Source of the DNA: Henricia sp. BOLD:AAB3569
Taxonomy: Eukaryota > Echinodermata > Asteroidea > Spinulosida > Echinasteridae
Length of the DNA stretch: 64,000 nucleotides
Assembly: GCA_037783545.1 (NCBI GenBank)
Contig: JBBELK010001249.1
Coordinates: 62,001-126,000, forward strand
Direction of reading: 5' to 3'
Of this stretch, positions 7,770 to 18,876 are shown piece after piece. The stretch's first letter is position 1. The number at the start of each line of letters is the position of its first letter. The position numbers were made by a program, and so were the translations under genes. The notes beneath the pieces are model-generated. The model searched no databases, was not told the origin of the DNA, and saw nothing but the letters and a program-made list of their open reading frames with translations.

Positions 7770-10039
7770 TTAATGGTCGTCTACGTCACTAATATTATCC
7801 AGTATGAAATGTGCGAAGCAAAATTTACAGGGACCTATATCCTTTTGTTGTTCTTGTGGAATTTGATATGAAAATGTGAATGTGTTCCATCTGACTGTCA
7901 TCATTTCCGTTTCACGAAAATCTATCGACCCCCCAGTAATGTAAACCAAGGGCTGCTTTCCAGTGCAAAATATGGGAGTATCTTTATCAAAAACGAGGTC
8001 TTTTGCATAATAACTCTTGGGTGCAGGCAGATGGACTGTTTGACCTTCTAAAAGAAGCAGCATGTCATTCCAAGGCAAGACTTGTGCAGTCCAACGAAAA
8101 TCATTAAGAAACACAACCTCACTAGTTTCTGCTCCAACCCAGGCAAATGAACCTGTTGCTGGATTAGTAAAGGTTTTGAATACGGTATTTAATGGATTCA
8201 ATAAAAAAGTTTTTCCGCAATTTGCTGGCCCGGTTATCATTATATTTCGATATTTTCCTCTCCCCTTTTGTAACAACAAATATATGCTATTTACAAATGT
8301 ACTTATCTCAATGTTATTTTGTTCCAGTATTTCTCGAGCACAGTCAAGCCACACCCCATTGCAATTACAGCCAGCTGGTGTAGCTGCAACCTCACAAAGA
8401 ACCTCAATTCTTGTATGCGAATCCCGTTCGAGCTGTTCTGGCACTCCATGTAGATCCCAAGCATTCTGTGAATACATAATTAGATACATTATTCTGTAAA
8501 TAAGACTGGTAACGAAGGGAGGGGTGTGGGGGGTGGGGTGAGGGGGGGGGGGGGGGGGGGTGGTGGGGGTCATGGGGGGGCAGGGGGTTGATGGGGGGAC
8601 GAAGAGGAAGGAGGAATGGGGTGGGGACTGTCAGAATGAGGGGAGGGGGTGGGTGCGGTGGGTGGTTGTGGAATAGGTGGGGGCTGGGGGGAGGGGGGGA
8701 GGGGGGGAGGGGAAGGGGGAGGGGGAGGGGGGGTTGGGGAGGGGGGTGATGAAATAGAGAAATGAAAAACTAGGGCATCGGGAAATAGGACCCTCTTGTG
8801 GTCACTCACAGTCCCTCGGGGCCCATAGACGTGCACTAGTGACCTCATTGCCAGTCGATGTGTATACCTAGTACTGTACTACTACGATGCAGACACAGTA
8901 AACTCTAGGTGGCCGTGGCGGCACCCTGCCGATCAACATGCGTTAAAATATAATTTTCCACCGCTACTTTAAACCATGGAGGTAGTTTAAACTTACTATT
9001 TACAGTTGGTGAAACCCCCATGTCGTGCTTGAGAATGAGAGACTGTATTCCTTGCCTAAAAGTACCCAAATCAGGCATCAAGCCCGTTATGTAAACAATA
9101 TGCACGCGTAAGCGTGCTGCACGGCCCGGTATTGTTTACATAAGAGGCGCCCTCTTTCGTTATCAACGGGTACACGCAAACTTTTATAAAAGAGGAAGGT
9201 TGTGGCCTCCTCTCGAGATGTACATGTACGCATTGTGTACTTCATTGAACAAAGTGATTTAATTGGATAAAATGTTGAAATGATTTGGCTAAGAGTCCCC
9301 ATACATAGATCGAGTACCACATTTTGTACACTATAAACCGAAATAAGCAATGCAAATTCTACTATAATTATATAAAAGGGCATACCTGTATTACTTCGTT
9401 TATGGCCTTTTGGCCGCGGTTGATAATGAACCGAGCCAGATCCGTACGCCCTGCCGACTTCTGTAGATTAGCAAAGGCCATCAGTTCCAAGCGCGTCCTG
9501 AACCCCTTCTCGACAACAATTTCTGAAACGTCATACGAAGTCAGTCGCGTACGACCACGCCCACGCCCACGCCCACGAGCTGACAACTTGTCTTCCGATG
9601 ATGGGTGCTGCTCGGATGTAGTTGGCTGTAATGTTGCTTTTGAGGCATTATCAGTCACGGGTAACCCCAAATCAGGATGACCAATTGACTGTATAAACTC
9701 ACTGTCCTCTTTCGTAATATAATTCCACGCACTATAATAATTATGGTGGTTAGACGAAAAGTGTACATTTATGCCATATACTCGGGATAAATACTTGCGA
9801 ATTTGGACCCAACGTTGGGTTTTTTCAAGTTTTATACACAAATGGTAGTGTTTTCCGCCATTTCTATGCGACTCTTGACAGCAGGCCCACTGAATCACTT
9901 TTGCCACACCACACAAATTGAAAGCATCGACTATTTTAGTAGCAAAATTCTCACGAGTTGGAACTATTTCTAAATTGGCTTGGCTATACGTTATCAAATA
10001 AACTTGGCGAACCTGTCGAGGTCCCAACTCGGCTGACAT
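7770..10039 (-). CDS. Rep-like HUH endonuclease + SF3 helicase, copy 2, complete
   Basis: Exon 1 (10039-9386) and exon 2 (8465-7770) join in frame across a 920-bp GT-AG intron to give 449 residues. Residues 1-115 form a HUH-type nicking domain: motif I VYLITYSQ (13-20), metal-binding HYH (64-66), and Y107-I-T-K110 as the catalytic tyrosine motif. A linker with alternating Arg-Gly (about 144-153), encoded by a hexanucleotide repeat, follows. The splice joins NEVIQ to NAWDLHG, rebuilding a stretch typical of CRESS Reps. The SF3 helicase has Walker A GPANCGKT (297-304) and Walker B EVVFLND (334-340). The motif C position reads PIFCTGKQ (382-389) and lacks the expected Asn. A C-x2-C-x2-H cluster sits at 431-437. 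Such proteins nick the origin and unwind DNA in rolling-circle replication. No AATAAA is seen just downstream. The family call is firm; membership in a virus or a transposon is open. Confidence 0.87.
8515..8747 (+). repeat. G-rich tract in Rep intron, copy 2
   Basis: Same tract as at 521-752, one base longer in its main G run. It lies between Rep exon 2 (ends at 8465) and exon 1 (9386). Confidence 0.85.
9087..9143. promoter_or_regulatory. Nested stem-loop in Rep intron, copy 2
   Basis: Identical to 1092-1148: 14-bp outer arms at 9087-9100 and 9130-9143 with the GCACGC/GCGTGC inner hairpin between them. Confidence 0.45.
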
Positions 10040-10568
10040 TATGAACGAAAAACGGAGGAGACAGACGGGACGGACGGTGCAACATGCCCAAATGCGTTAT
10101 GACTCTTGGCTTACACGAACGGCCGTTTTTATGTGTAGAAGGAGCCGAGGATGGCGTTTATTCAAATTCGACCGGCAGGCAAGAATAATGGCACGTTTGT
10201 TCTCCCCACATACCAATTACGCCAAGCGTTACACGTTCACGTGAGGGTCCTGGGTATACTAGTTGACCGCAGAAAAGCACGCACCGACCCACTTCGCCAA
10301 GTGAACCCAAAACTTCACCAAATACTTAACCCAAAACTTTACCAACTTTACCCCAAATCCCATTAAAACATGCACACGGTTGTCCGTTTCAAGACATTAA
10401 AGCTTTGACTCTGAAAGTCTTTTAACCTTAAATGTTTACTGGTAAACCGACAAACTTTACCAATAATCCTGTAAATAGGTTAAACACGTGGTTCTTAACT
10501 TCATTAGCCTAACAAAACAAGTCTCACACACGCATTCCATTCTGTCAAAACACATGTGAAACATGCCA
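10040..10568. other. Rep upstream region, left flank of piggyBac, copy 2
   Basis: Same content as 2045-2573. The divergent arginine-rich frame starts at 10041. Confidence 0.6.
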
Positions 10569-10777
10569 TTAACCCTTTCATTCCCGGAGGCGCCAAAAGG
10601 AGCCCTTTGGTTTTTTCGCTTTAATCCCAAAGGCACCAAATGGTGCCCGAGATTGTCTTTCAGTTGAGACCCAAGGCGACTTTTGTCACCACCTGCAAAT
10701 GCTTTCAGAGTTTTTTTGTTTGGCGCCCTCTATTGGCATGAATGAAGACGGTTCAAGTTTTACACGCGCGCCCGCCC

Positions 10778-10785
10778 TATATAAA
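10778..10785 (+). promoter_or_regulatory. TATA box of transposase, copy 2
   Basis: TATATAAA, 98 bp before the ATG at 10883. Confidence 0.5.
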
Positions 10786-10882
10786 TTCACATAACTAAAA
10801 AGGGACAACAATAGGGTGGGTTTGCCGGGAATACATAAAAGGGGAGGACGCACAGTACAGACGCCATTTGCATCCTGAAACT

Positions 10883-13036
10883 ATGATGGCAACAGACGTC
10901 GATGGCATGTTGGCCGAAATTTTGGCAGACAGTGGCTCAGAATCAGAGGAAAGTTCCATTCAAGATGAGTTTTCTGACGACGAACCAGAACTGGACCACG
11001 AAGACGTCATTACTGCAGCATTTCCTGAGGTAATAATTACTAATTCTTTGGTGAACATTATCATCAGCATGATCGGTGTTATGTTAAAGGCACAGGCTCG
11101 TCAGCAATGCGCGCCCGCCAAATTCGAGCTCGAAACACGCAGCTCCATAGAAAAGGCATGGAGCTGCGTGTTTCGAGCTCGAATTTGGCGGGCGCGCATT
11201 GCTGACGAGCCTGTGCCTTTAATGAATCAATTAGGCTAATTGCTATCCCATGTAATTCACCAGGCCCAGTATTTTTGTAGGCCCACCCCTAACGTCGGCC
11301 TATATAGGTCTATGGGGTTACAAATGCTGAAATTGAGAAATGTACATCATACATGTAGTAAAAAAACCGCTCAAATGGCTCTTGTTTCCTTGTTTGCAAC
11401 TACAAAGATTATACTCTAATGTTATAGTTTGTTTTTGTTGCAGCTTACCGACCAACCTGACCACCTGCCAAAATCGAGCAAGACTGCGAAGGTAGATTTC
11501 CGATCCGGTTGGGAGCAACGAGACCATTTCCAGTGTCCGACCGTGCCCTTCACCGGGAATCCTGGCCCGACCGGCGACTTTGCTACGCTCTCAGCAGTGG
11601 AGATCTTCAAGCTGTATTTCTGTGACCTTGTGTGGCAGATGCTGGTGAACGAGACGAATCGCTATGCGCAACAAACAATAGACTCTAACCCTGATAAACA
11701 AGTTTCCTGGCACCCGACCAATATTCCAGAAATGATGGCATTTGTGGCACTTATCGTTGCTATGGGCATGAACAAATCATCTCAATATAGAATGTACTGG
11801 TCGACATCTGAACTGTTTAGCTTGCCATTCTATCCGTCGATCATGTCACGCAATCGGTTCCTTTCAATTCTGAGATTCTTTCACATATCCAATAACCAAA
11901 TTGCTCAGACAGCCTCGGCTAAACGTGATAAACTTTCCAAAGTTCGACCCTTGATAGAAGTACTCGTCCCGAAGTTTCTAAACCTGTATAACCCTGCGCA
12001 GAATTTGTCTCCAGACGAGAGCATGTTAAAATTCAAGGGAAGATTAAGTTTTGTTCAGTACATGCCGAAAAAACCAATCAAACGGGGTATGAAAGCCTTC
12101 TCCCTGAATGAATCAAAAACAGGGTACACATGTAATTGGAAACTATACACGGGAAGTGAGAACACCCAAACTGTTTATGTTGCACACATAAGTTCAGACT
12201 GCCCGCATCCAAAAATACTGACCAAGCCCGCAAAATTAGTCATTGATCTGGTCCAGGGACTTGAGAATAAGGGTCATATACTATATTGTGACAATTACTT
12301 CAATAGCCCAGCTCTTGTAGCTGAACTGTCTGAACTAGGATTCGGGTGTTGTGGTACTGTTCGGTACATGACCCAGGGGATTCCCCATGTTGCCAACCCA
12401 AAAAAACAAAAAATGAAGAGAGAAGATGTCCCCCTTTTTTGGGTAAAAGGTGGGCAGTTGTGTATCGTTTGGCAAGACAAAAAATCGGTAACACTTTTAA
12501 CAAATATCGGGAACTCTGATGTGTCAAAAAAGCAAATTCGTTGCAAGAAGAGCACAAGTGGATTTCGTGACGTTCTGAAGCCAAATTGTGTTGACCTGTA
12601 TAATTTGAATATGGGAGGTACTGATGTTGCGGATCAATGTTTTCAGTACTACAATCATACGCACAGGAGTTTAAAATGGTGGAAACGAATTTTTTTCCGT
12701 ATGCTCGATATTTGTATCGTCAATAGCCGAGTAATTTTTAACGGCATAGAGGGCAACAGACATGTCAGTAACCTAGATTTTCGTGTAGGTATTGTACAAG
12801 GCTTGCTGTTAGGTTGGGAACGTACTAATGCAACAAGTCGGCCGAGATACCACATTCCTATTGATTTGGCAAGACAACAACACTATCCTGGCAAAAACCG
12901 CAATGGAAAGAAACGCGACTGCATTGTTTGTAGCAACCGCACATTAAACAGGCGAAAACAGACCCGGATGATCTGTAAAGAATGTAATAAACCAATGTGC
13001 ACAGTTCCTTGTTTTGAAAAATATCATACCAAATGA
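10883..13036 (+). CDS. piggyBac transposase, copy 2
   Basis: Exons 10883-11029 and 11444-13036 encode the same 579-residue protein as copy 1, with all catalytic aspartates and the cysteine-rich C-terminus intact. I saw no difference from copy 1 in the coding exons. Confidence 0.93.
11086..11220. repeat. Perfect 63-bp-arm inverted repeat in transposase intron, copy 2
   Basis: Arms at 11086-11148 and 11158-11220 with a 9-base loop, identical to copy 1. Confidence 0.95.
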
Positions 13037-13045
13037 TTGTAAGTA

Positions 13046-13230
13046 TGTACATATGTACAATCTGCTCGCCTTCAAATCTGCTCCCCATGCCCCCGCCCCC
13101 CTCCCCCGCCCCCCTCCCCCCGCCCCCCACCCCCCACCCCATTCAATGTTGAAGACTGGTTCGACAAGCCACGGATTCAAACCAACATTGAATGGGGTGG
13201 GGGGCGGGGAGGGGGAGGGGGAGGGGCGAG
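13046..13230. repeat. C-rich/G-rich hairpin in transposase 3' UTR, copy 2
   Basis: The 22-bp perfect arms are at 13130-13151 and 13183-13204; the 14-bp TGTACATATGTACA palindrome is kept. Confidence 0.8.
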
Positions 13231-13458
13231 AGAAAATACAAGTACATGCAGAATTAAAGTAGGGTTGAAGACACATCTTTTTAGACAAGCATTTTTAATT
13301 TCTTAGATTTTTAACTTTTGAGTGCTTAATTTTCTTTTGTATACTTTTTAGGTATTTTCATTAGGTTTTTCTTTTTTATATTGATGTACGAGTACAGGGC
13401 CTTGTATTACCAGTTTGTATTACTTTTGTTGTGTAAAAACTAGCTTGAAATTACACTT

Positions 13459-13468
13459 AATAAATAAA
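13459..13468 (+). terminator. Polyadenylation signal of transposase, copy 2
   Basis: Overlapping AATAAA hexamers in the same context as copy 1. Confidence 0.6.
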
Positions 13469-13680
13469 AATATGCACACTAAATTTCTCTCCTTTTTGTA
13501 TGATTTGTGTCATCAGGTGTACACAAAATCATCAGAGCTATTTAGTGCATGTATACCACAGAGGGCTCACTTCAATGAAATGTCTCCCAAACCAGTGGGT
13601 CTCTAGTGACACTGGGCTCGTAATTGCTGTGGTAAACAAGGGTACTGTCTTATATGAGTGGGTGGTATTGAAAGGGTTAA

Positions 13681-14190
13681 ACAGTTCACTAGTTTTTATT
13701 GAAGACCTGCATAAATTTCTTTCTCTTGGGCATTTAAGACGTTTTATATTTGAGAAAGCTAGTGCATTATTGAACAGTAGCATTCAACTCTGAATTAACT
13801 TCTCAGTTAAACATGTTATTGACTATTGTAGACAATCTGTTATTCATAGTGGCAACATGCAACAATTATTTCTTTCACAAGTTTTAGGTTTTCTAAACAA
13901 GTGGTTTTCAAACCTGCACAACTTTTGTGGAAGATATTTTAGTCACATGGTGGCAATCATTGAAGACTGTCAGAAAATATAATTTTATCATAAATGTCTA
14001 TATTGGATTAATCTGTATTTCATGAAAAGAAGTAAACAATAAATGAATAAATCGACAAGTCACCGACAGATTCTTGTGCACATTTCATTTGTAAGTTTTA
14101 ATTTCTATTTTGACATTATGCATAGCCTACACACTTATAATGCACATTACACTTGACTTTATTTATATTGATGACCTCATAAAACCTAAA
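13681..14190. other. AT-rich noncoding stretch right of piggyBac, copy 2
   Basis: Same as 5686-6195; nothing recognised. Confidence 0.5.
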
Positions 14191-14583
14191 ACATATGCGA
14201 TGCAATCGAGCAAAATGAGTCGGGATTTCTGATTTTGAAATATAGACCATAATGTGAGCTTTGGCTGGATTTTTGAGCATTAGGAAACTATCCATCTTTC
14301 ACACAGTGAAAACAAATATGATTTTTGGAAGGGAACAGGTAAAAAGTGAGTTTTCAAAAGTGGGCTTTTTAACGACTCCATGCAATACTATAACTTTAAA
14401 CCTGATTTTCTCTCTTTCCGTACTTTCAATGTGTCCTAACTCCACGCCCTAACTTTTGAACCAAAAGTCGTACCAATTTGGAGTTTCCACCAAATTAAAG
14501 CTTAAAGTGCCTTGAAATGAAAATATAACTAAAAAGTGACCGGTTTTGACTTAAGACTCATTTTGCCCGATCGCATCACATAT
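14191..14583. mobile_element. MITE-like segment, copy 2
   Basis: Inverted arms at 14199-14221 and 14555-14577, with ACATAT on both sides, as in copy 1. Confidence 0.5.
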
Positions 14584-14970
14584 AAGCTATTCATTAAATT
14601 TTCGGTATACTTGGCAATATGATCGAGACTTTTAGAGTTAAGTTATTTTTTGCCTTTATTCGGTAGCTTGTCATAGTTTGGTTGTTTTTACAATGGTCAC
14701 TTTATAATGTGGCTTAAAACTAGCCGGTGTGACTTGTTTCTAGTTTTGTTGGAAATGGTCACATTGATAAATTGTATTCATACATTGTGTTTTCAATTTT
14801 CTTGATTAACATCTGAAAAAAATTTTTAAATTACTACCGGTATATTGTACCACACATTTTCTAACGAACATAAAATTTGTTTTCAACTATACACACAATT
14901 CCAAAATACACCCCTCTCCTACCCTTATAATTTTGGTTCTAATGGTGTTTGGTTGGGTGTATATTTGCAC

Positions 14971-15120
14971 AGGTAGTATACACCCTTTGCAAACAAGAAA
15001 CAAACAGTGAATTACTATTAAACTTGTACATTTGGTGAATCATAATATGAATCCCCCCCCCCCCCCATATATCGCCCCCATTGTATAAATTCAAGCAAAA
15101 GCAAAGGGTGTATACTACCT
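14971..15120. repeat. 20-bp inverted repeat around a poly-C run, copy 2
   Basis: Arms at 14971-14990 and 15101-15120, with the C run near 15053-15066. Confidence 0.7.
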
Positions 15121-15243
15121 TGAAACCACCTGGCAGTGAGAATATTTGTGAGACATTCTGGCAACATTGATTTCAAACTGGGCACAGGCTGCAGTGGAGA
15201 AAAAGGAAAAACAATTAAATATGGGTTTCGGTCATTTAGGGTG

Positions 15244-15552
15244 TAACATTGTGAATGGCCTGGATGTGATGTTTCTACAAAAATGGAAAGGCGACTTTCA
15301 TGGATGTGATTTTGGTGGATATTACCCAATACCACATTCACACCCGAGCCAGAAATCACATCCAGGATTATGTCGTTCAAGTCCAATATCATCCAATATT
15401 ATCCTGTGTAATTGAGCCTGGATGTGATTTTTGGCTCGGATGTGATTTTGGATAATTGCTGCCAAAATCACATTCTAGCTCCAATATTGCAGCCACTAAA
15501 ACCACCTTTCCATTTTTGTAGAGAAATCACACCCAGGCCATCCACAGTGTAA
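15244..15552. repeat. 309-bp imperfect palindrome downstream of Rep, copy 2
   Basis: Arms at 15244-15366 and 15417-15552, same layout as copy 1, with about 210 bp between it and the Rep stop at 15765. Confidence 0.75.
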
Positions 15553-15764
15553 GATTGTTGGAGGTTTGTATTCTGTCTATTCTTTTTAAAGTATTTGCAA
15601 ATCCTGCACCCTTCCCCTTCTTGCCTTCTTCTGTCTCAAGTTGCCAGGATGGCACACATTTTCTGTTCTCACTGCTAAATTAACGCATTTGAGCATGTTG
15701 CACAAACAAAAATTCACAAATATTAATGTTTAAAAATGATTGCAAACAGTCATTCGAGTAGTAC

Positions 15765-18033
15765 TTAATGGTCGTCTACGTCACTAATATTATCCAGTAT
15801 GAAATGTGCGAAGCAAAATTTACAGGGACCTATATCCTTTTGTTGTTCTTGTGGAATTTGATATGAAAATGTGAATGTGTTCCATCTGACTGTCATCATT
15901 TCCGTTTCACGAAAATCTATCGACCCCCCAGTAATGTAAACCAAGGGCTGCTTTCCAGTGCAAAATATGGGAGTATCTTTATCAAAAACGAGGTCTTTTG
16001 CATAATAACTCTTGGGTGCAGGCAGATGGACTGTTTGACCTTCTAAAAGAAGCAGCATGTCATTCCAAGGCAAGACTTGTGCAGTCCAACGAAAATCATT
16101 AAGAAACACAACCTCACTAGTTTCTGCTCCAACCCAGGCAAATGAACCTGTTGCTGGATTAGTAAAGGTTTTGAATACGGTATTTAATGGATTCAATAAA
16201 AAAGTTTTTCCGCAATTTGCTGGCCCGGTTATCATTATATTTCGATATTTTCCTCTCCCCTTTTGTAACAACAAATATATGCTATTTACAAATGTACTTA
16301 TCTCAATGTTATTTTGTTCCAGTATTTCTCGAGCACAGTCAAGCCACACCCCATTGCAATTACAGCCAGCTGGTGTAGCTGCAACCTCACAAAGAACCTC
16401 AATTCTTGTATGCGAATCCCGTTCGAGCTGTTCTGGCACTCCATGTAGATCCCAAGCATTCTGTGAATACATAATTAGATACATTATTCTGTAAATAAGA
16501 CTGGTAACGAAGGGAGGGGTGTGGGGGGTGGGGTGAGGGGGGGGGGGGGGGGGGTGGTGGGGGTCATGGGGGGGCAGGGGGTTGATGGGGGGACGAAGAG
16601 GAAGGAGGAATGGGGTGGGGACTGTCAGAATGAGGGGAGGGGGTGGGTGCGGTGGGTGGTTGTGGAATAGGTGGGGGCTGGGGGGAGGGGGGGAGGGGGG
16701 GAGGGGAAGGGGGAGGGGGAGGGGGGGTTGGGGAGGGGGGTGATGAAATAGAGAAATGAAAAACTAGGGCATCGGGAAATAGGACCCTCTTGTGGTCACT
16801 CACAGTCCCTCGGGGCCCATAGACGTGCACTAGTGACCTCATTGCCAGTCGATGTGTATACCTAGTACTGTACTACTACGATGCAGACACAGTAAACTCT
16901 AGGTGGCCGTGGCGGCACCCTGCCGATCAACATGCGTTAAAATATAATTTTCCACCGCTACTTTAAACCATGGAGGTAGTTTAAACTTACTATTTACAGT
17001 TGGTGAAACCCCCATGTCGTGCTTGAGAATGAGAGACTGTATTCCTTGCCTAAAAGTACCCAAATCAGGCATCAAGCCCGTTATGTAAACAATATGCACG
17101 CGTAAGCGTGCTGCACGGCCCGGTATTGTTTACATAAGAGGCGCCCTCTTTCGTTATCAACGGGTACACGCAAACTTTTATAAAAGAGGAAGGTTGTGGC
17201 CTCCTCTCGAGATGTACATGTACGCATTGTGTACTTCATTGAACAAAGTGATTTAATTGGATAAAATGTTGAAATGATTTGGCTAAGAGTCCCCATACAT
17301 AGATCGAGTACCACATTTTGTACACTATAAACCGAAATAAGCAATGCAAATTCTACTATAATTATATAAAAGGGCATACCTGTATTACTTCGTTTATGGC
17401 CTTTTGGCCGCGGTTGATAATGAACCGAGCCAGATCCGTACGCCCTGCCGACTTCTGTAGATTAGCAAAGGCCATCAGTTCCAAGCGCGTCCTGAACCCC
17501 TTCTCGACAACAATTTCTGAAACGTCATACGAAGTCAGTCGCGTACGACCACGCCCACGCCCACGCCCACGAGCTGACAACTTGTCTTCCGATGATGGGT
17601 GCTGCTCGGATGTAGTTGGCTGTAATGTTGCTTTTGAGGCATTATCAGTCACGGGTAACCCCAAATCAGGATGACCAATTGACTGTATAAACTCACTGTC
17701 CTCTTTCGTAATATAATTCCACGCACTATAATAATTATGGTGGTTAGACGAAAAGTGTACATTTATGCCATATACTCGGGATAAATACTTGCGAATTTGG
17801 ACCCAACGTTGGGTTTTTTCAAGTTTTATACACAAATGGTAGTGTTTTCCGCCATTTCTATGCGACTCTTGACAGCAGGCCCACTGAATCACTTTTGCCA
17901 CACCACACAAATTGAAAGCATCGACTATTTTAGTAGCAAAATTCTCACGAGTTGGAACTATTTCTAAATTGGCTTGGCTATACGTTATCAAATAAACTTG
18001 GCGAACCTGTCGAGGTCCCAACTCGGCTGACAT
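15765..18033 (-). CDS. Rep-like HUH endonuclease + SF3 helicase, copy 3, complete
   Basis: Exon 1 (18033-17380) and exon 2 (16460-15765) give the same 449-residue protein as copy 2. The intron is 919 bp, one base shorter in the G run. The HUH, Walker A and Walker B motifs are unchanged. Two full-length, undamaged copies plus a partial third, with no coding differences seen, show that the gene has not had time to decay since amplification. Confidence 0.87.
16510..16741 (+). repeat. G-rich tract in Rep intron, copy 3
   Basis: Same tract as copies 1 and 2; the main G run has the shorter length seen in copy 1. Confidence 0.85.
17081..17137. promoter_or_regulatory. Nested stem-loop in Rep intron, copy 3
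   Basis: Identical arms and inner hairpin to 1092-1148. Confidence 0.45.
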
Positions 18034-18562
18034 TATGAACGAAAAACGGAGGAGACAGACGGGACGGACGGTGCAACATGCCCAAATGCGTTATGACTCT
18101 TGGCTTACACGAACGGCCGTTTTTATGTGTAGAAGGAGCCGAGGATGGCGTTTATTCAAATTCGACCGGCAGGCAAGAATAATGGCACGTTTGTTCTCCC
18201 CACATACCAATTACGCCAAGCGTTACACGTTCACGTGAGGGTCCTGGGTATACTAGTTGACCGCAGAAAAGCACGCACCGACCCACTTCGCCAAGTGAAC
18301 CCAAAACTTCACCAAATACTTAACCCAAAACTTTACCAACTTTACCCCAAATCCCATTAAAACATGCACACGGTTGTCCGTTTCAAGACATTAAAGCTTT
18401 GACTCTGAAAGTCTTTTAACCTTAAATGTTTACTGGTAAACCGACAAACTTTACCAATAATCCTGTAAATAGGTTAAACACGTGGTTCTTAACTTCATTA
18501 GCCTAACAAAACAAGTCTCACACACGCATTCCATTCTGTCAAAACACATGTGAAACATGCCA
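18034..18562. other. Rep upstream region, left flank of piggyBac, copy 3
   Basis: Same content as 2045-2573. This confirms that the left side of the third piggyBac copy is unit sequence, not satellite. Confidence 0.6.
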
Positions 18563-18771
18563 TTAACCCTTTCATTCCCGGAGGCGCCAAAAGGAGCCCT
18601 TTGGTTTTTTCGCTTTAATCCCAAAGGCACCAAATGGTGCCCGAGATTGTCTTTCAGTTGAGACCCAAGGCGACTTTTGTCACCACCTGCAAATGCTTTC
18701 AGAGTTTTTTTGTTTGGCGCCCTCTATTGGCATGAATGAAGACGGTTCAAGTTTTACACGCGCGCCCGCCC

Positions 18772-18779
18772 TATATAAA
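18772..18779 (+). promoter_or_regulatory. TATA box of transposase, copy 3
   Basis: TATATAAA, 98 bp before the ATG at 18877. Confidence 0.5.
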
Positions 18780-18876
18780 TTCACATAACTAAAAAGGGAC
18801 AACAATAGGGTGGGTTTGCCGGGAATACATAAAAGGGGAGGACGCACAGTACAGACGCCATTTGCATCCTGAAACT

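Larger units (their letters stand above)
10573..13676 (+). mobile_element. piggyBac transposon, copy 2, complete
   Basis: Flanked by TTAA at 10569-10572 and 13677-13680. It is 3,104 bp with the same termini as copy 1, and its flanks are identical to those of copy 1. The two copies therefore descend from one insertion that was later duplicated with its surroundings, not from two transposition events. Confidence 0.95.
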
